This document shows positions 45,373 through 58,296 of a stretch of 64,000 bases of DNA, one piece after another. The DNA comes from Hormiphora californensis (lineage: Eukaryota; Ctenophora; Tentaculata; Cydippida; Pleurobrachiidae). The DNA lies in NCBI GenBank assembly GCA_020137815.1, contig CM035357.1, positions 2,760,432 through 2,824,431 on the forward strand, given 5' to 3'. The notes under the pieces were generated by a model. It saw nothing but the letters and a program-made list of their open reading frames with translations. It ran no database searches and had not been told where the DNA came from. Each line of letters begins with the position of its first letter. Position 1 is the stretch's first letter. Both the position numbers and the translations under genes were made by a program.

Positions 45373-47106
45373 CTTCCTGTAGACATTGTATAATTGGTAT
45401 ACGTTACACTTTAATTAACAGATAATTAATTGATATAGGAGGCCGGAGGGAATATCAGGCAAACTTTTTCTTCAAGTGCAAATTAAATGAAAGAGGCAGC
45501 CTAACGTACCAAAAAGAACTTTTACAGACAGCTTCACGTATTAAGCTTTTCCCTCCTCCAATGAGAACGCTCTATAGCTGTATGTACGAGGGGGGCGACA
45601 TCTAGTTTCTTCTGAGTGCTTGGTCTCTTCATGGGTAATAGTTGTATGATATTGGGATTGAGGACAACTAAACTAAAATCAACTTTGCCATATTGAGAGT
45701 TGTCAATAAAAAGGCCCTAAAGGAACCTCAACTATCTAAATATTTCTAAGTGGTCAATATTGTATGACGTTTTTGATTTGATTGAAGGAATTTGATATAG
45801 AACGAAATATAGAAAAGTAGAAAAATCAAACACCTTAAAATCAGTCCGTAATCTCAACTATTCAAACTTCAAATTGCTCAATGTTGTATGACGTTGCAGA
45901 GAATTTATATCCTCAATTTGCAGGATAAAATATAAAGGATTGCGCTATCTTTTATAACATATCACACGAGAGGCACACGAGGAAGAAATCACACGTCCGT
46001 GATTGTCCGTATCATGCATAATGTTATTTTCTGAATAATCCGAGCTAGAATTATTTTATTTTGATATTATACCAAAATTTTGATATTATACCAAATTTTG
46101 ATATTATACCACCAAATATGTTGATATTATACCAAAAACTAACAGACACCTTAGGCAATGGTCCTTTGCTCCCTGAAATCACTACCTTACTCTCGTTAAT
46201 TAAGCTCGCATATTTCAAGAAACTTTTAAATAAGAAACTTTTTTTTCTAGGAAACTACAGGTGTAAGCAATCCAAAAACAAAAAGAATTTATCCTTTATC
46301 AAGAAACTAAACAAGTTAGGGGTGTTCTATTTTGTTGTGGTGTCTCTGAATTTTGTGATTTACATTTGAAAAGTTTCTTATAAAAAAGTTTCTTACTAAA
46401 GCGTTTCTTAAAAAGCGAGAGTAAGGTATTTTATAAACCCCGATAGCTTTCTTATCAGTCCTTTGAAGATTTTACGTAAACAAATAGAAACAAGTTAGTT
46501 AGTCGGCACCCGGTTCACTGCAACTGTGATTTTACGTAAACACGTGTCAATTGCGAGTTGGGGAATTACACACCCTGCTTGCGATTCAACAGGCCAGTGC
46601 CCTTTCACGCGGTTCTCTTCATTTGAATAACATTTTTGTAAAATTCAAAGTAATAAAAATGTGTGTAAACACATAGTTCTGTCAATACCAGGGGAGGGGA
46701 ACACATTTGCAACATACAGATGACAAACGTTAGGGCGGGAAGGTCTAAAAAACACATTTGCAACCCTTTGTGCGGGTTCATTTATTGTGTACAATTGATA
46801 TTCTGAATGTAATTGACTATTCAATAATTAAGAGTAAGACAAGACATAGCTTGAGAGTGTGCCCCAGACAGACCAACAAACGATAAATATCAAACCAGAC
46901 CAAGACCCTCCCAAAGGCAAAATGTTACCTACCCGACCAAGACCCTCTCAAAGGCAAAACGTTAAGGGGGAGAGAATTGAAAGGGACTCAGCGCCATAGT
47001 TACCACATACCCGGGAGGTTTGCTGAGCGTATTCCATGGTTTAGTGACAAACAAACAAACAAACTGACAAAACTTTGAGATTTTCTAATTTTTGACTATT
47101 TCGCAG
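45373..47106. other. Divergent intergenic region between LDLa receptor and hydroxylase
   Basis: It holds a 19-bp tandem repeat (tgatattatacca units, 46061-46138) and a TA-flanked palindromic element (46185-46426). Upstream exons of the hydroxylase must lie here or be missing, but I could not define one with both splice sites and a compatible phase. Confidence 0.5.
46185..46426. mobile_element. TA-flanked MITE
   Basis: The ends CCTTACTCTCG and CGAGAGTAAGG are inverted and flanked by TA (46183-46184 and 46427-46428). Aagaaacttt-type segments inside are also inverted between the halves. The design is that of a Tc1/mariner-type non-autonomous element. Confidence 0.75.
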
Positions 47107-50100
47107 GATATAAAGCAGTTCCTCGAAAACTACAAAAGTGATTTGCAACTATTGAAACAGGTATAACTGTCGACATGATCTAATAGAACACATGTACACA
47201 TGTGCATGATGAACATGATGTACATGATGTACATCTTTGGGTTAGATTGTGTTACAAATTTGTAAATTAATCCAAACATTACACCATTTGTAAAACTCCA
47301 TACACTGTCACAGGGAGGAAAGTTTGAGGATTTACCAAAAGGGTTTATTTCTGAGAGGAACTACTATGCAGCGTCCAACATTGTATCTCCCCCTGAGTGT
47401 ACTGCCCTTGTTAACCTCATAAAGGTAAATATCACACGGCTGCAATTAAGGTATTATTAATTAGTGTAGGGAAAGAGAATATAGAAAGGGCTGCAAAGAA
47501 CTTTTTTCGTACGTTTCATTATGTAATGTGCGGGATCAGAGACTGAAGAAGACAAAGTTAATCATCATTCATCAATTTAATTGTCTTGTTACTCGATTAT
47601 CTTGTTACTTGATTAAACAATTAATCAATTAATTTTCTAGGAGCACGGCAAGGAGAATGACGGATATGAAGCGTACCAAAATAAGGGATCTTCTCCGTTC
47701 ACTGACTCGGAGAAGTTCTACGGGCTGGAACTTGACGCTATAATTGAGGTACCATAGCAACAACAATGATATTGTTGGCCCATGGCAACCGTCCTCACCA
47801 TTATAGAGTTTTTTTCTGGGAGGTTCAGGTACCATGGGAACAACAGTAATCAATCCTTTCTCTCTATTATAGATTGGATGGGTGCGCTAGTATAGTCATT
47901 TAGAACTCTATTATTTCGAAGGAATTCTTAGAAACCCTTTAGCATTTAGACAGTTTTTCGAGCTGTCAAAGAGGGTTTAATGAACAACACGCATCACGTG
48001 AGTCTCTTTGACAAGTTAACCATTTGAATATTTAAACACCCACTGGTATCAAATTGGGACTGGGGATGACATTGCTCATGTCTATTACCCTCTCCCTGCC
48101 CTGATAGTTCACATATTTGAAGGGCACGAAGAAAACCCAAGACAAGTTAACTTGTCAAAAAGACATGTGATATGCTCTTTGACAGCTCGAAATTGATCGT
48201 CATTCAAAGGTTTCTAATTCCAGGAAAACATATTGTGCCTCTTTGCTAACTAGATAGATTTAAAGCAGCATTTAGAGTAAAACCATAATAGTCTTCAATA
48301 AAAGGTCTAAAATGCTGTGAACTGTCTAAAAGGTCAAAGGTGTCAAAGTATTTTCTCGATATTTACTTCTAAATGTTTTATGGCTATTAGTGGCACGATG
48401 GTTAGAGATTCTAAACAGTAAACGTGATAACTTTAGTATTCAATCTGTTGTGACTGGGAAATGATTTGCAAATAGCTAATTCACTTGCCTAGCTAGACCC
48501 CCTTTCTCACGCTCCAATAATTCCCTTTCTCCAGTTGTTGGAGGATGGCCAGGTGGAGGTTCCAGTGGCCCAGCTATTCCTGGATGCAGTCAATGCAGCT
48601 AAGGATCACGTGGAGAGGAACTTCAAACTAACTCGACCTCTGTACTTTGATTATGTTCACCTTGTACTCCGATCTGCAATCCCAGGTAGACACTTTGAGA
48701 CATGTGGTTATAATGCCCAAATAAGGAGTTGAGCCACGTGGTTATAAAGCCCAAATAAGGAGTTGAGCCACGTGGTTACAATGCCCAAATAAGGAGTTGA
48801 GCCACGTGATAAACAATGTATCTTTCTGTGTACAGGTGTTGAGAGGGAGGAGTTCTCACACCCGATTCATGGAGATAATTGTGTGTTGCGGATGTCTGAT
48901 AAGAGCTGTACTAAGGAGGAACCAGCATTTACACACAGGGACTGGTCTGGACTACTTTACCTCCTTCCGTTAGTAGTCCATATAGGATCATGCAACTTAA
49001 ACCCGGGGGCGGGGGTGGGGGATGTGGCGGGGGTGGGGGGACTTACCCGCCTCAGGGGCCAGGGTACTAAAAATTTCTATAAGAGAACGGTTATCATTCT
49101 ATAGAATGTAGATCTAGGGTATATCTACATTCTATAGTACATACTTAGTAGGATCATGCAACTTCCCGGGGGGGGGGGGGGGGGGGTCTCATTCTATAGA
49201 ATGTAGATCTAGATCTAACCTTCTGTGCGTACTTGTATGTTTCACAAGCTTACTTTAAAATATATAGGGTCTGAGTGCAGTTGAACAAGTTAACCAGACA
49301 AGCTGCTGCAAAATCATGTCTTTATTGGGGTATTACCGCTAAAAGTATGCAGTTCTTAGTAAACTATGTAGTTATGTTAATCAACAAGTTATGTTGCTAT
49401 CAATTCCTAGAATCCACTGTCTAGACTACATAGCATTCTGTGAAGTAACTAACTGCAGAATTTTCGCACGACCTCTACCAAAAATTTAGTCCTGAACATA
49501 TTTTACCTTTTGAAATGACACCATGGATTATAATACCGGAAAGGCAGAAAATGTATTCAAAATAACCACAGTCTACCAGTAATTAGTAATTTCTAACAAC
49601 ACCTGAAATATCTACATAATAATATGAAATGTACGACAAGCTACCATGATATAATTTCCTGTTCCACACGCAGGCCAAAGGAGGGTGGAGAGTTTGTGAT
49701 CGTTGATCAAGATTTCACTGAGCTGGCATCAGTGACTCCCAACTGTGGAACAGTGGTTGGGTTCACAGGTGGCACCTACCATGGTGTGAAGAGTATCCAG
49801 AAGGGCAAACGGGTCGCCATAGGTCAGTTGTATGAGATTTATACTATCAATCAATTTTAATTATGTTATCATCCTTGGTTCTTTTTCATTGTTATCAATG
49901 TTTAAAAATAAAGAATGTGGATAATATCGTGACTCAATTTAGTATATCCACTGGATATACTAAATTGAGTATCATGATTATGCAGATCTGCTTTAACAAA
50001 CATACTACTGCAGGTCTATGGTTTACCTACAGCATTGCTAATGCGATGGATATGGAGTCCTACCAGCGGAGGATAGAGAGTGTGGCGATCCAGGATGACA

Positions 50101-50126
50101 CGCCACAATACAGAGATGAACTTTAG
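47107..50126 (+). CDS. Prolyl 3-hydroxylase (leprecan family), catalytic C-terminal part
   Basis: Seven in-phase exons: 47107-47160, 47314-47424, 47641-47748, 48535-48685, 48836-48968, 49674-49822, 50014-50126 (273 codons including the stop). The family hydroxylates proline at C3 in procollagen inside the ER, using Fe(II) and 2-oxoglutarate. Seen: NIVSPPECTALVNLIK (start of the catalytic domain), the iron-site HxD in HPIHGDNCVL, EEPAFTHRDWS, LLPPKEGGEFV, then the distal His in YHGVKSIQKGKR, and LWFTYS. The protein ends RDEL, an ER-retrieval signal, as in vertebrate P3Hs that end KDEL or REEL. The N-terminal TPR part typical of P3H1-3 was not found in the 1.7 kb upstream, so the 5' end is incomplete or lost. 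Intron 4 carries a 34-bp minisatellite and intron 3 an inverted repeat (47957-48194). Confidence 0.87.
48700..48812 (+). repeat. 34-bp minisatellite with CACGTG at each junction
   Basis: Three units of a 34-bp repeat containing gcccaaataaggagttgag. Each unit starts at ccacgtg(g), an E-box-like palindrome (the first unit reads catgtgg). It lies in the hydroxylase intron just upstream of the exon with the HxD motif. Confidence 0.85.
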
Positions 50127-51193
50127 ATGAACTAATTTATACATTTTACAATTTATACATTGTACAACTTATACATTGTACAATTACAAATTTAAATGAA
50201 CATTATTTAACTGTGAAGTAGTGTGAGTAGTTTAGAGAAACAGTTTTTGTTAGTTGTAAAAATATATATTTATTATGAGTTACTAGTAGGCCCGTTCGCC
50301 CTACGGGCGAATTTCGGGGAAATGATAGCTGGATTAGGGAACGCTGACATCACCTGCACCATCCGTTCCTAGCCTATCTCTCACTTTCTCCCTACTCATG
50401 TTCGTGTACGCTCTGGGCTTCCTGACAATGTCGAGGTGCGAATTTAAGAGATCAATGTCATGGAGGTGCAGTGCTGTTCCAGAAACTCATCACGTGAAAA
50501 CTTGGCCGCTATGTAGCCGATTTGGAGATTTCTATATTCGACTGGAGTAATCACCCTTGGGCGACTTTGGGTAAAGCTATCCGTAGTCGTTGATTGGCTC
50601 GCTTGAACACGTTGGCGTAATCTGTCATATTCTCTAGCCTGCTCCCTGACAGCAGCAGTTCTCCTGGACCTAGATAAACGTTGCCGAATAGCACTTTGGG
50701 TGGAAGAGCTAGACATCAGGATTCAGGACAGAAGTAAAAGAATGCACGTGCAGAATTGAATTTCCCCTTGGTACCCAACTGCAACTGGGAGAGAGGTCTC
50801 CACTCTCCAGGTCACTCTAATAATTGCACGTGCAAGTGTAGTTGCTAGGTGACCTCCGTTACACAATTTGCTTAGTAAGTAGTATGATTATCATTTGTAT
50901 TTTGGAACAATATTTTTGAGATGAATTTGAATTTATATTTTTCTAGAGTTTTATATTTTTAGATAGAGCTCATGACATTCACACAGTGTGTGCTATTTCG
51001 TTGTTTCTATAGCCGGGTTATTGTTTGTAAAATGTTTTATACGGGGATTTATTTTTCAGTGATCTAACAAAACAGATCACCAACTAAATAATGCTTTTCT
51101 CAATTCAAATAAAACTGTCTTCAAATTACTAAAATTACTTGCTGAGGATTACTCAACAAAACATTGCCAGTCTATATTTCTACAAATATTTTC
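50127..51193. other. Hydroxylase 3' flank; one unidentified minus-strand frame
   Basis: AT-rich repeats (acatt(g/t)tacaa units, 50139-50185) follow the stop. The palindrome gttcgccctacgggcgaa at 50293-50310 matches 28488-28506 inverted. A 90-codon minus-strand frame (50716-50444) starts MSSSSTQSAIRQRLSRSRR and is Arg/Gln-rich; it could be a small gene or a transposon leftover. I do not recognise it. Confidence 0.45.
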
Positions 51194-54100
51194 TCAAGAA
51201 TGAATGCCAAAGCGAAGTATTGCTTTGATCCTTGCTCGAATATGGCTGCCCCTCACTAAGTGTACGACTCCATTTAGCGCACTATTCAGACAAGCCATTG
51301 TCTTGATTGCTGCATCAATATACACAATCCCCATGGCACTGTCGGTGAAGGGCCGGGACTTGGCTACGATTCGTGTTACAAAATATATGATCCACAATCC
51401 GTAGCAAAATATGTAGTTCAACGTCATTAGTACCACTGTAGTTGCAGTATGGTAGTCTTTCTTTATTGCCTGTAGGATATGTGAATTAGAAATTATGAAT
51501 TTTAGTAGATTTATATATTGAGGAGGTGACGAAGATGGCAATAGAGCTAAAATATGATTGGTTAATTTAGCGCTGAAAAGCACCGAATTATCCCGAGGAG
51601 GCTGGTTAACAACTACAGGGGCCTGCAGCGTTTGCCAAACTTTAGTTTATCATTTTCTTCACTCTGCGAAACTAAGTCTTTCAAATACCTTCGATTTCCA
51701 TTCGCATATTGGTCCAAATTGTTTTGCGGTATGGTGACCTCCCCCTCCCCCTCCTCCGTGATGGATTGGTTGAATAAAACTGTTCCCTTGCTCCGGTTTA
51801 GAGTCCTGAAAGAAATATTTGAACTACTTCCTGACAGAAATATTTGAACGTTGATGAGTCCTGAGATCGATGTGTCGGGAAATAGGGGAATTCTGGGGAA
51901 CTCACTATCAAAAAGAGGAAAGTTTTGACATTTCCTCTTTCTTCTGGAATAGGAAATGCCATGTTTGAAGAAAAGGGCAAACTGTCAGTTATATGTCTTG
52001 TGTAAGAAAAAAAGGGAAACAACAAATCGATTTGACAGGCCCAGGGGGATGGCGATCCAATCAAAAGTGGTTCTGGGGAACTCACTAAAGATCAAAAAGA
52101 GGAAAGTTTTGACATGTCCTTTTTCTTCTGGAATAGGAAATTCCATGTTTGGGGAAAGGGCAAACTGTCAGTTATATATCGATTTGACAGGCCCGATTTG
52201 ACAGGCCAAGGGGGATGGCGATCCAATCAAAAGTGGTTCTGGGGAACTCACTATAGATCAAAAAGAGGAAAGTTTTGACATTTCCTTTTTCTTCTGGAAT
52301 AGGAAATTCCATGTTTGGGGAAAAGGGCAAACTGTCAGTTATATATCGATTTGACAGGCCCGATTTGACAGGCCAAGGGGGATGGCGATCCAATCAAAAG
52401 TGGTTGTCCTAAATTCATTATTATCAAAACTGACTGCGAATTCCTGACTGAACCTGACAATATAATCTACCTGTTCGAGTGCTGTTGTATCAAGCTCCAT
52501 GGTACTTCGTTTTAAATTCTCCTAAAAAGAAGGGATAATTAGAAATGTATTACAGTCGGACCCCGATTTAGTGGCCCCCGATTTAGTGGCACCCTGATTT
52601 AGTGGTAGGATTTTTTTCCTCCGATATAGGAAATTAACATTATTTGACCCCCATTTAGTGGCACCCCGATTTAGTGGCAGAATTTTTCCCCCGAGGATGC
52701 CACTAAATCGGGGTCCGACTGTATATAAAGTTGTGTGATATGTGTGTCCCCATACAACATGAAGCCGAATAACTGGGAATGCTTTTAAGAAGGAATGGGG
52801 AAGCACTAATTGAACTGTCAGTTAGTGCTGCAGGTCAGGAAGCATTTAAAGGGTTAAATAGATTGCAACCTTTTAAATGTTGACAAGATACCTAAAACTT
52901 TTCGTTAATCGTATTTTTTCGATTTATCAGGAGTTTTAAGCATTTTTTCAGATTTTTTTGTCGTGTAGAAAAATATTCGAAACAGGGCGCTTTCCAGCGC
53001 CACGCCCCAATTCTTTACAACTTTGGCTGCTGAAAAAGTATAGCGCGGCTGAAATCTACCCTGGGATATACTTTTTCAGCAGCCAAAGTTATTAAGAATC
53101 GGGGCGCGGCGCTGGAAAGCGCCCTGTTTCGAATATTTTTCTACACGAAAAAAAAATGAAAAAATGCTTAAAACTCCCGATAAATCGAAAAAATACCATT
53201 AAAGAAAAGTTTTAGGTATCTTGTCAACCTTTAAGGGTTCAGGTATGCATCTTGGGACTGGAAGTGGAAGTTTTAATAACATGCAGTTTGATGAACATCA
53301 CATTCTTATAAGAATCCAACTCGGTAACAGGGCAAGGGTTGTTGAGTAACTCAACAACAGGGAGCATTCAAAATTTACCTGGCCCTGTTTAATGATTACC
53401 TGTCTTGAAGTACTGGATTGAGAGGAGAGTCCAATAGATTTGAAGAGGTGTACCAATACTGCAGCGTTACATAGCATCAGTACACAGAGGGGTGCTAACA
53501 GGGGCACCAGGATGAAACACACCATGATATACTCCTGTAAAATTATGTATAATGTACATATTATAATGTATAATGTATTATTAATGAATTATTAATATAA
53601 TATAAATACTTGACAGTAACATTTCGATGGAAAGGCAGATCAACAGTGTTAAGAAGCAATGTGGAATGCTTCTCAAGAATTTGTGGCAGGTTAACCGATG
53701 TCTGGATAAACCGACCAAGATGCTTTTGGTGAAGCAACTCATCATTTCGAGACTTGACTACTGTAATGTCCTTTATTCTGGCTTACCAAAGAAGCTCCTG
53801 GATAGCTTGCAGCGAGTTCTGAACTCATGTGTCAGATTTGTGTATGGCCTGTATGGTCACCAGGACAGTTACATGCCCTACTTGAGTGAAATGCACGTCC
53901 TCCCGATTGAACAGCGAGTTAAGTTCAAGGTTTGCTTAATGGCGTACAAGATTGTACATGGCTTGGCTCCAGTGTACCTGCAGGAACAGGTCCCTGTGGA
54001 TGATGGACTGCATGTGATCCGGACTACCAGAGGAAACGCTCGGCCTGATGGCCTCAAGCTGATGTATCCTAAGCTATCCAGTGTGAATGCAACTTCTAAG

Positions 54101-57100
54101 TTGAGGAGGAGACGTCCGTCGGTTTATCTGCCTGAAATCTGGAATAAGCTTTCCATTGATCTGAGAGCAATTGACTCTGTGGACTCTTTCAAGTCTAAGC
54201 TCAAGACTAGTCTCTTCATTGAGGCTTTCGGTGAATCCTGATTGTCCTAGGAGTGTTCTCTCCGTCTTACTGAGGTTTGTGCTCTAGCTGGTACCTGTTT
54301 TATTTTCTCTGTATTTTGGCTCGTGGCGAGCAGAAGTGTGAAGCACGTTTTGGGTTTTTTCATAGCACGAGTGTTTTCTATCTAATGGACTTTTAAACCA
54401 TCTTTTTAGAGTTCCAGGACTCTATCTCAGTCTGTTATGTTTTCAGTTTCCGATAGTTATGTGAGCCGTTGTTTTTTTTCTTTACCATTTTTTGTGCAAT
54501 ATTAAGGATTAGTCGGCAGGTCTATTCAAGTATGTTAACCGTTCAGATCATCCTTCAGTGACAGTAACAGTTCTACTGCTCTGTCCCTGTCGGATATGGG
54601 CGGAATACAAACATAGTTATTATTATTATTATTATTATTATTAAATTAAGGATTCAACAGTATGTTCATGCATAGTTTCAATAGACTTTTGGAATTTAAC
54701 ATTGAAATACGTTGGCAAACGCTCCAGCTCCAGGCCCCAGGTGTGCACGTTTTGAACGTCCACCACCTTTGTTATAACCTGTCAGGCCAATGCTCTGACC
54801 ACAGTTCTCGCGCGAGAATGGGTCAGGCCAATGCTCTGACAGGTTATAACTGCAGCAGCCAAGAATGGGCCTATGTTTTCAAACTCACATTAACAAGTTC
54901 GTACTCCACATCACACACACTGCTAGTTCGATTGTACTCATATTGAATGTTCTGGAACATGGGAACCGTCGTGGACATCACCCCTACAATCCACCCCACA
55001 CAGACACCTGAATATATTAGTTTGTTACGCTTTGGAGTATGTATATCATTAGTGTCAAAAAACTGGAATTTAGTGAATAGTAGCTTAACTTTTTTATCGC
55101 TATGCTGCCCATTTAAACTCTCCTAAGTCCGTATAAGTAGTTATTACCTTATGGTACATGGTAATGTACATGGTAAGTGTCACTTACCGAAGGTGGCTGA
55201 TTTTATGCTGACTAGATCCTTGTAGCTGTATGGCATGTAGATGGCCATGAATCGGTATATGGAAGCAATACATAGGAGAGTTGGTGTGGTGAAGGCAGTT
55301 AGACTCCACAGCATCCCCATGAAACTGAGTATGGGGGGAGGGGGTATTGAAACGGGAATACATAATAAACGGTAAACCATATCATATCCCGTATATATTA
55401 TATATCCAATGGATAATATTAATAATGATTTATAATAATAACTATCCATGTTTTAATACCCATTGTTTTTTATCCCATCTTTGCAGCTCTTGTTGTTAAA
55501 CCCCCTTTTTCTGTGAGGATCATGACCTAATATTATATCGCACAGTTCACCTATTTTCATACAATGACTTGTTTTCAATCTAATACTCAACACACCAATG
55601 ACCCTAGTCCACACGCCCAACATATGTGCAGGAAAACTGCGGTATATAATTCTCTATACCCATCAGTACCCATACTCAATCATAGATATAATAGCATAAG
55701 CACATGTGCATATAAATAAGATGTTATATTATATACCCACCCATGTCCCCCCACTTGGTCACACAATGTCTTGGTGCAGTGGGGCATTGTATGTTCCACA
55801 TTGAAGAAAAACACCACACGAGAGAACTATAATACCGTGTGAGAAGAAAGCCCCCTCCTTCTCCCCCTCTCGAAGAAAGCCCTCTCGAAGAAAGCCCCCC
55901 CCCCCCCATTCTCCCTCTCCCCCGCGAAGAAAGGTTATGCCTCTTTCAAAACACATGCTCTCTCGACCACACGTGGCTTGTTGAGTGGCGGCTTTGTTTC
56001 ATGCATTGCGTGTATTATTTAAAGACTCATATTAAGACTCTTAAAACAATGTGTGAATTTCGAAGCCTAAATGGAAGGGTGTCGGGCGTAGTCTCGACCG
56101 GTTTTAACCAGATGATCAGCCGTCAGAGAGTCTGACGTTAGACTGTCAGACGAGATGATCATCTGGTTAAAACTTACATGTTGTTAACTCCCTCTTTCTC
56201 ACTTTCTCCCAAAATTCTCCCTCCCCATTTACTACTATGAGATAACCCATGCTCGTTTCCCAAAATAGAACAAAGAATAGGGCTATAAACTCTCTTTACA
56301 TTTTCCAATCTGTCGACTCCCACACCGGGCCCTCGGCCCGAAGGTGGAGGTGATTCATTGCACGAACGACAGACTGCGTATCATGGTATAAACACTTGTA
56401 CCTATTTGGTACCTCTATATTTACCTGCAAATGGAAGCCAAGCCAGATTGTAGTTGCTCTGGTCGGTTGTAGAACAGAAATATACCCATGTAAATACCTG
56501 AAGTACATCAAGTATTATTTCCGTGTCCGTGAAGTCGAGTTTTAAAATGTCTAGGTAAAAAGCGACTTGCACTTGATGTTTTGATAAAAAGAAATTTGAC
56601 TTGATAAAAAAGGAAGTTGGACTTGGTGTTTTAATGAAAAAAGGGAGTGTCCCCCTCAGTTGTCTGTTGACGACTGTTTTGATAACTATAGTTCTGTGTC
56701 TACAGCTGTCTTCAAGATCACATAAAGAACTCTTCGTTTAGATCGGTCGAACTAACTAGGCCGGGGCTAGCTCGTTTATTGACAAAGAGAACCTTTTCAA
56801 ATATAGTGTGTGTGGGTGTGTTTAGTCAACTAATTCAAATTGACTCCAATGGTTGCTAGTGTTTAGTGTTAAGGTAAACACTGTTTATCTGTTTTAATTA
56901 GATCCCAAAGTGCCTTTCTGTAGAAGTTTGAGTAACAACAAATAGAAGTTGCTTTATGGTATCAATCTTACAGACACTTATTATACAGACACAATTAAAT
57001 ATGCTATTGGTATATTCCCGGAAGTTTAATTTCAGCCCTCTCATGGATAAACTTGCCAACAATACTTGTAATTAAAAGACTGGTCTTTCCGCTCATTATG

Positions 57101-57612
57101 ACTATGAGTGACTACAAGTGCAGGGCATCGAATTACCAAAAAACTATCAGGGACCTATAAAATAAGTCCCAACCTAGTATATCTGCACATACAACAAATG
57201 GGCAGTGGTACACGTCCAGTAATATTACCTGCAGGAACCGACCGAAACAAGTAAACAACCAATCAGAACTCGTTATTTAGGTCACGTGACTGGTTATCAG
57301 CCAATCAGGGACCAGTATTTCTTGATTCGGTCGGTTCGTGATTACCTGTGAAGCCGCTAAAGGCATCGTGTAGTGTGATGTTGATAAAAAGAAAGTATGT
57401 AGGATGTTTCCAGTTCATCTTGATGTACACGAAGAATACCAGGAAGTTCATTGTAATGGAGGCAACACCTGAAATAATAATGGTAACCATGGTAACAATA
57501 TAATGGTAACTATTATAGTAACCATGGTAACCATCGTACCTATAATGATGTTGAGAATACCAAAGGTCACATCCATGGCGGGAATAAAGTATGTCTGATT
57601 ATCGGTCATCAT
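51194..57612 (-). CDS. Rhodopsin-like (class A) GPCR, eight exons
   Basis: Exons: 57612-57540, 57468-57346, 56497-56425, 55324-55188, 55007-54889, 53534-53400, 52521-52471, 51469-51194. All junctions are GT-AG and in phase, giving 328 residues. The N-terminus is short with an N-glycosylation site (NQT, residue 5). TM1 spans exons 1-2, and TM2 carries LHDAFSG (Asp 2.50 position). Cys89 before TM3 and Cys167 in loop 2 can form the usual disulphide. TM4 has Trp141 and Pro151, TM5 Pro186. The DRY motif is replaced by YRF (113-115) and NPxxY by NGVVH (303-307), so coupling may be unusual. Exon 7 encodes part of intracellular loop 3. The ligand is unknown. Introns hold a LINE fragment, a pogo-type MITE, a palindrome and a tandem repeat. 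An ATG pair opens exon 1; the first was chosen. Confidence 0.85.
51880..52405. repeat. Tandem triplication, ~170-bp unit, in GPCR intron 7
   Basis: Three units each contain gaggaaagttttgacat, tcttctggaataggaaat, gggcaaactgtcagttat and gatggcgatccaatcaaaag. The first unit has diverged most; the second and third are nearly identical. Confidence 0.85.
52553..52721. mobile_element. Pogo/Tigger-type MITE flanked by TA
   Basis: The 23-bp inverted ends begin CAGTCGGACCCCGATTTAGT and end with the exact complement, flanked by TA on both sides (52551-52552 and 52722-52723). CAGT termini and TA duplication are typical of pogo/Tigger non-autonomous elements. It sits about 30 bp from the acceptor of GPCR exon 7. 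Confidence 0.85.
52867..53239. mobile_element. Palindromic element, ~370 bp
   Basis: Arms of about 165 bp are nearly perfect complements: gaaaaatattcgaaacaggg at the left returns inverted at the right, and the centre is a loop around cggctgaaatctaccctggg. The termini (AACCTTTTAAATGTTGACAAG type) are less well matched. It lies in the GPCR intron between exons 6 and 7. No coding frame was found. Confidence 0.85.
53610..54645 (+). pseudogene. 5'-truncated LINE (CR1/L2/Jockey-like) with (TTA)n tail
   Basis: The frame to 54241 reads QLIISRLDYCNVLYSGLPKK, LQRVLNSCVRFVYG, LPIEQRVKFKVCLMAYKIVH and YLPEIWNKLSIDLR. This is the conserved region after the RT domain of CR1/L2/Jockey-type LINEs. The RT catalytic core is missing, as usual for truncated copies. 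A 3' region of about 370 bp ends in a TTA microsatellite (54617-54645). It is antisense to, and inside intron 5 of, the GPCR gene. Confidence 0.85.
57235..57337. mobile_element. 103-bp palindrome-ended MITE next to GPCR exon 2
   Basis: GAACCGACCGAA at the left and TTCGGTCGGTTC at the right are inverted. The core (57246-57323) is shared with 31035-31112. It ends only about 9 bp from the donor of GPCR exon 2. Confidence 0.8.
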
Positions 57613-58217
57613 CGTACTAAAATTATAGTTAGTTAATCATTAGTCCATTTTAAAGCGACTCGAGCTGACGTGGAATTTAAATCAAATTCGGAAAGAAAGT
57701 GCGTTGGATATTTTTACGGCCTAAACCAAACTATACAAAATAAGAGAAAGAGAATGTAATGTATATGAAATCTAAACTGAATAAAATAGTGATTCCTTAG
57801 AGCAAAAAAAACTCAAACAGCAAGACAAAATATAAATCTGACAAGTACTTCTTATGCCAGCTTCAAAGCATTGTGAATCATAAACAGTCAAAACTCGAAT
57901 TACCGGGACCTAGCTTTTTAAAAAAACTTATATTTACCGTGTCCCCCCCCCCCCCAAAGAGTCTGGTAAATCTTGATGTGACTGCATAATATATGAATTG
58001 AGATAAGAAATGGCGAGACATGATGCAACATCATACTGGAAGCTCAGCAGCTGATATCTGAAGTTAAGTATTTAGATCGTCAAGAGATCAAGCATGCAGC
58101 TGTCAATGCAGGCACTTTAATTTTAAACTATCTGCCAAATGTTGTTGCTAGAAAGAGCGAGAGAGAAAATGAGAGAACGAGAGAGATAGAGAGGGAAAGA
58201 GAGAGAGAGGGAGAGAG

Positions 58218-58296
<79 letters not shown>

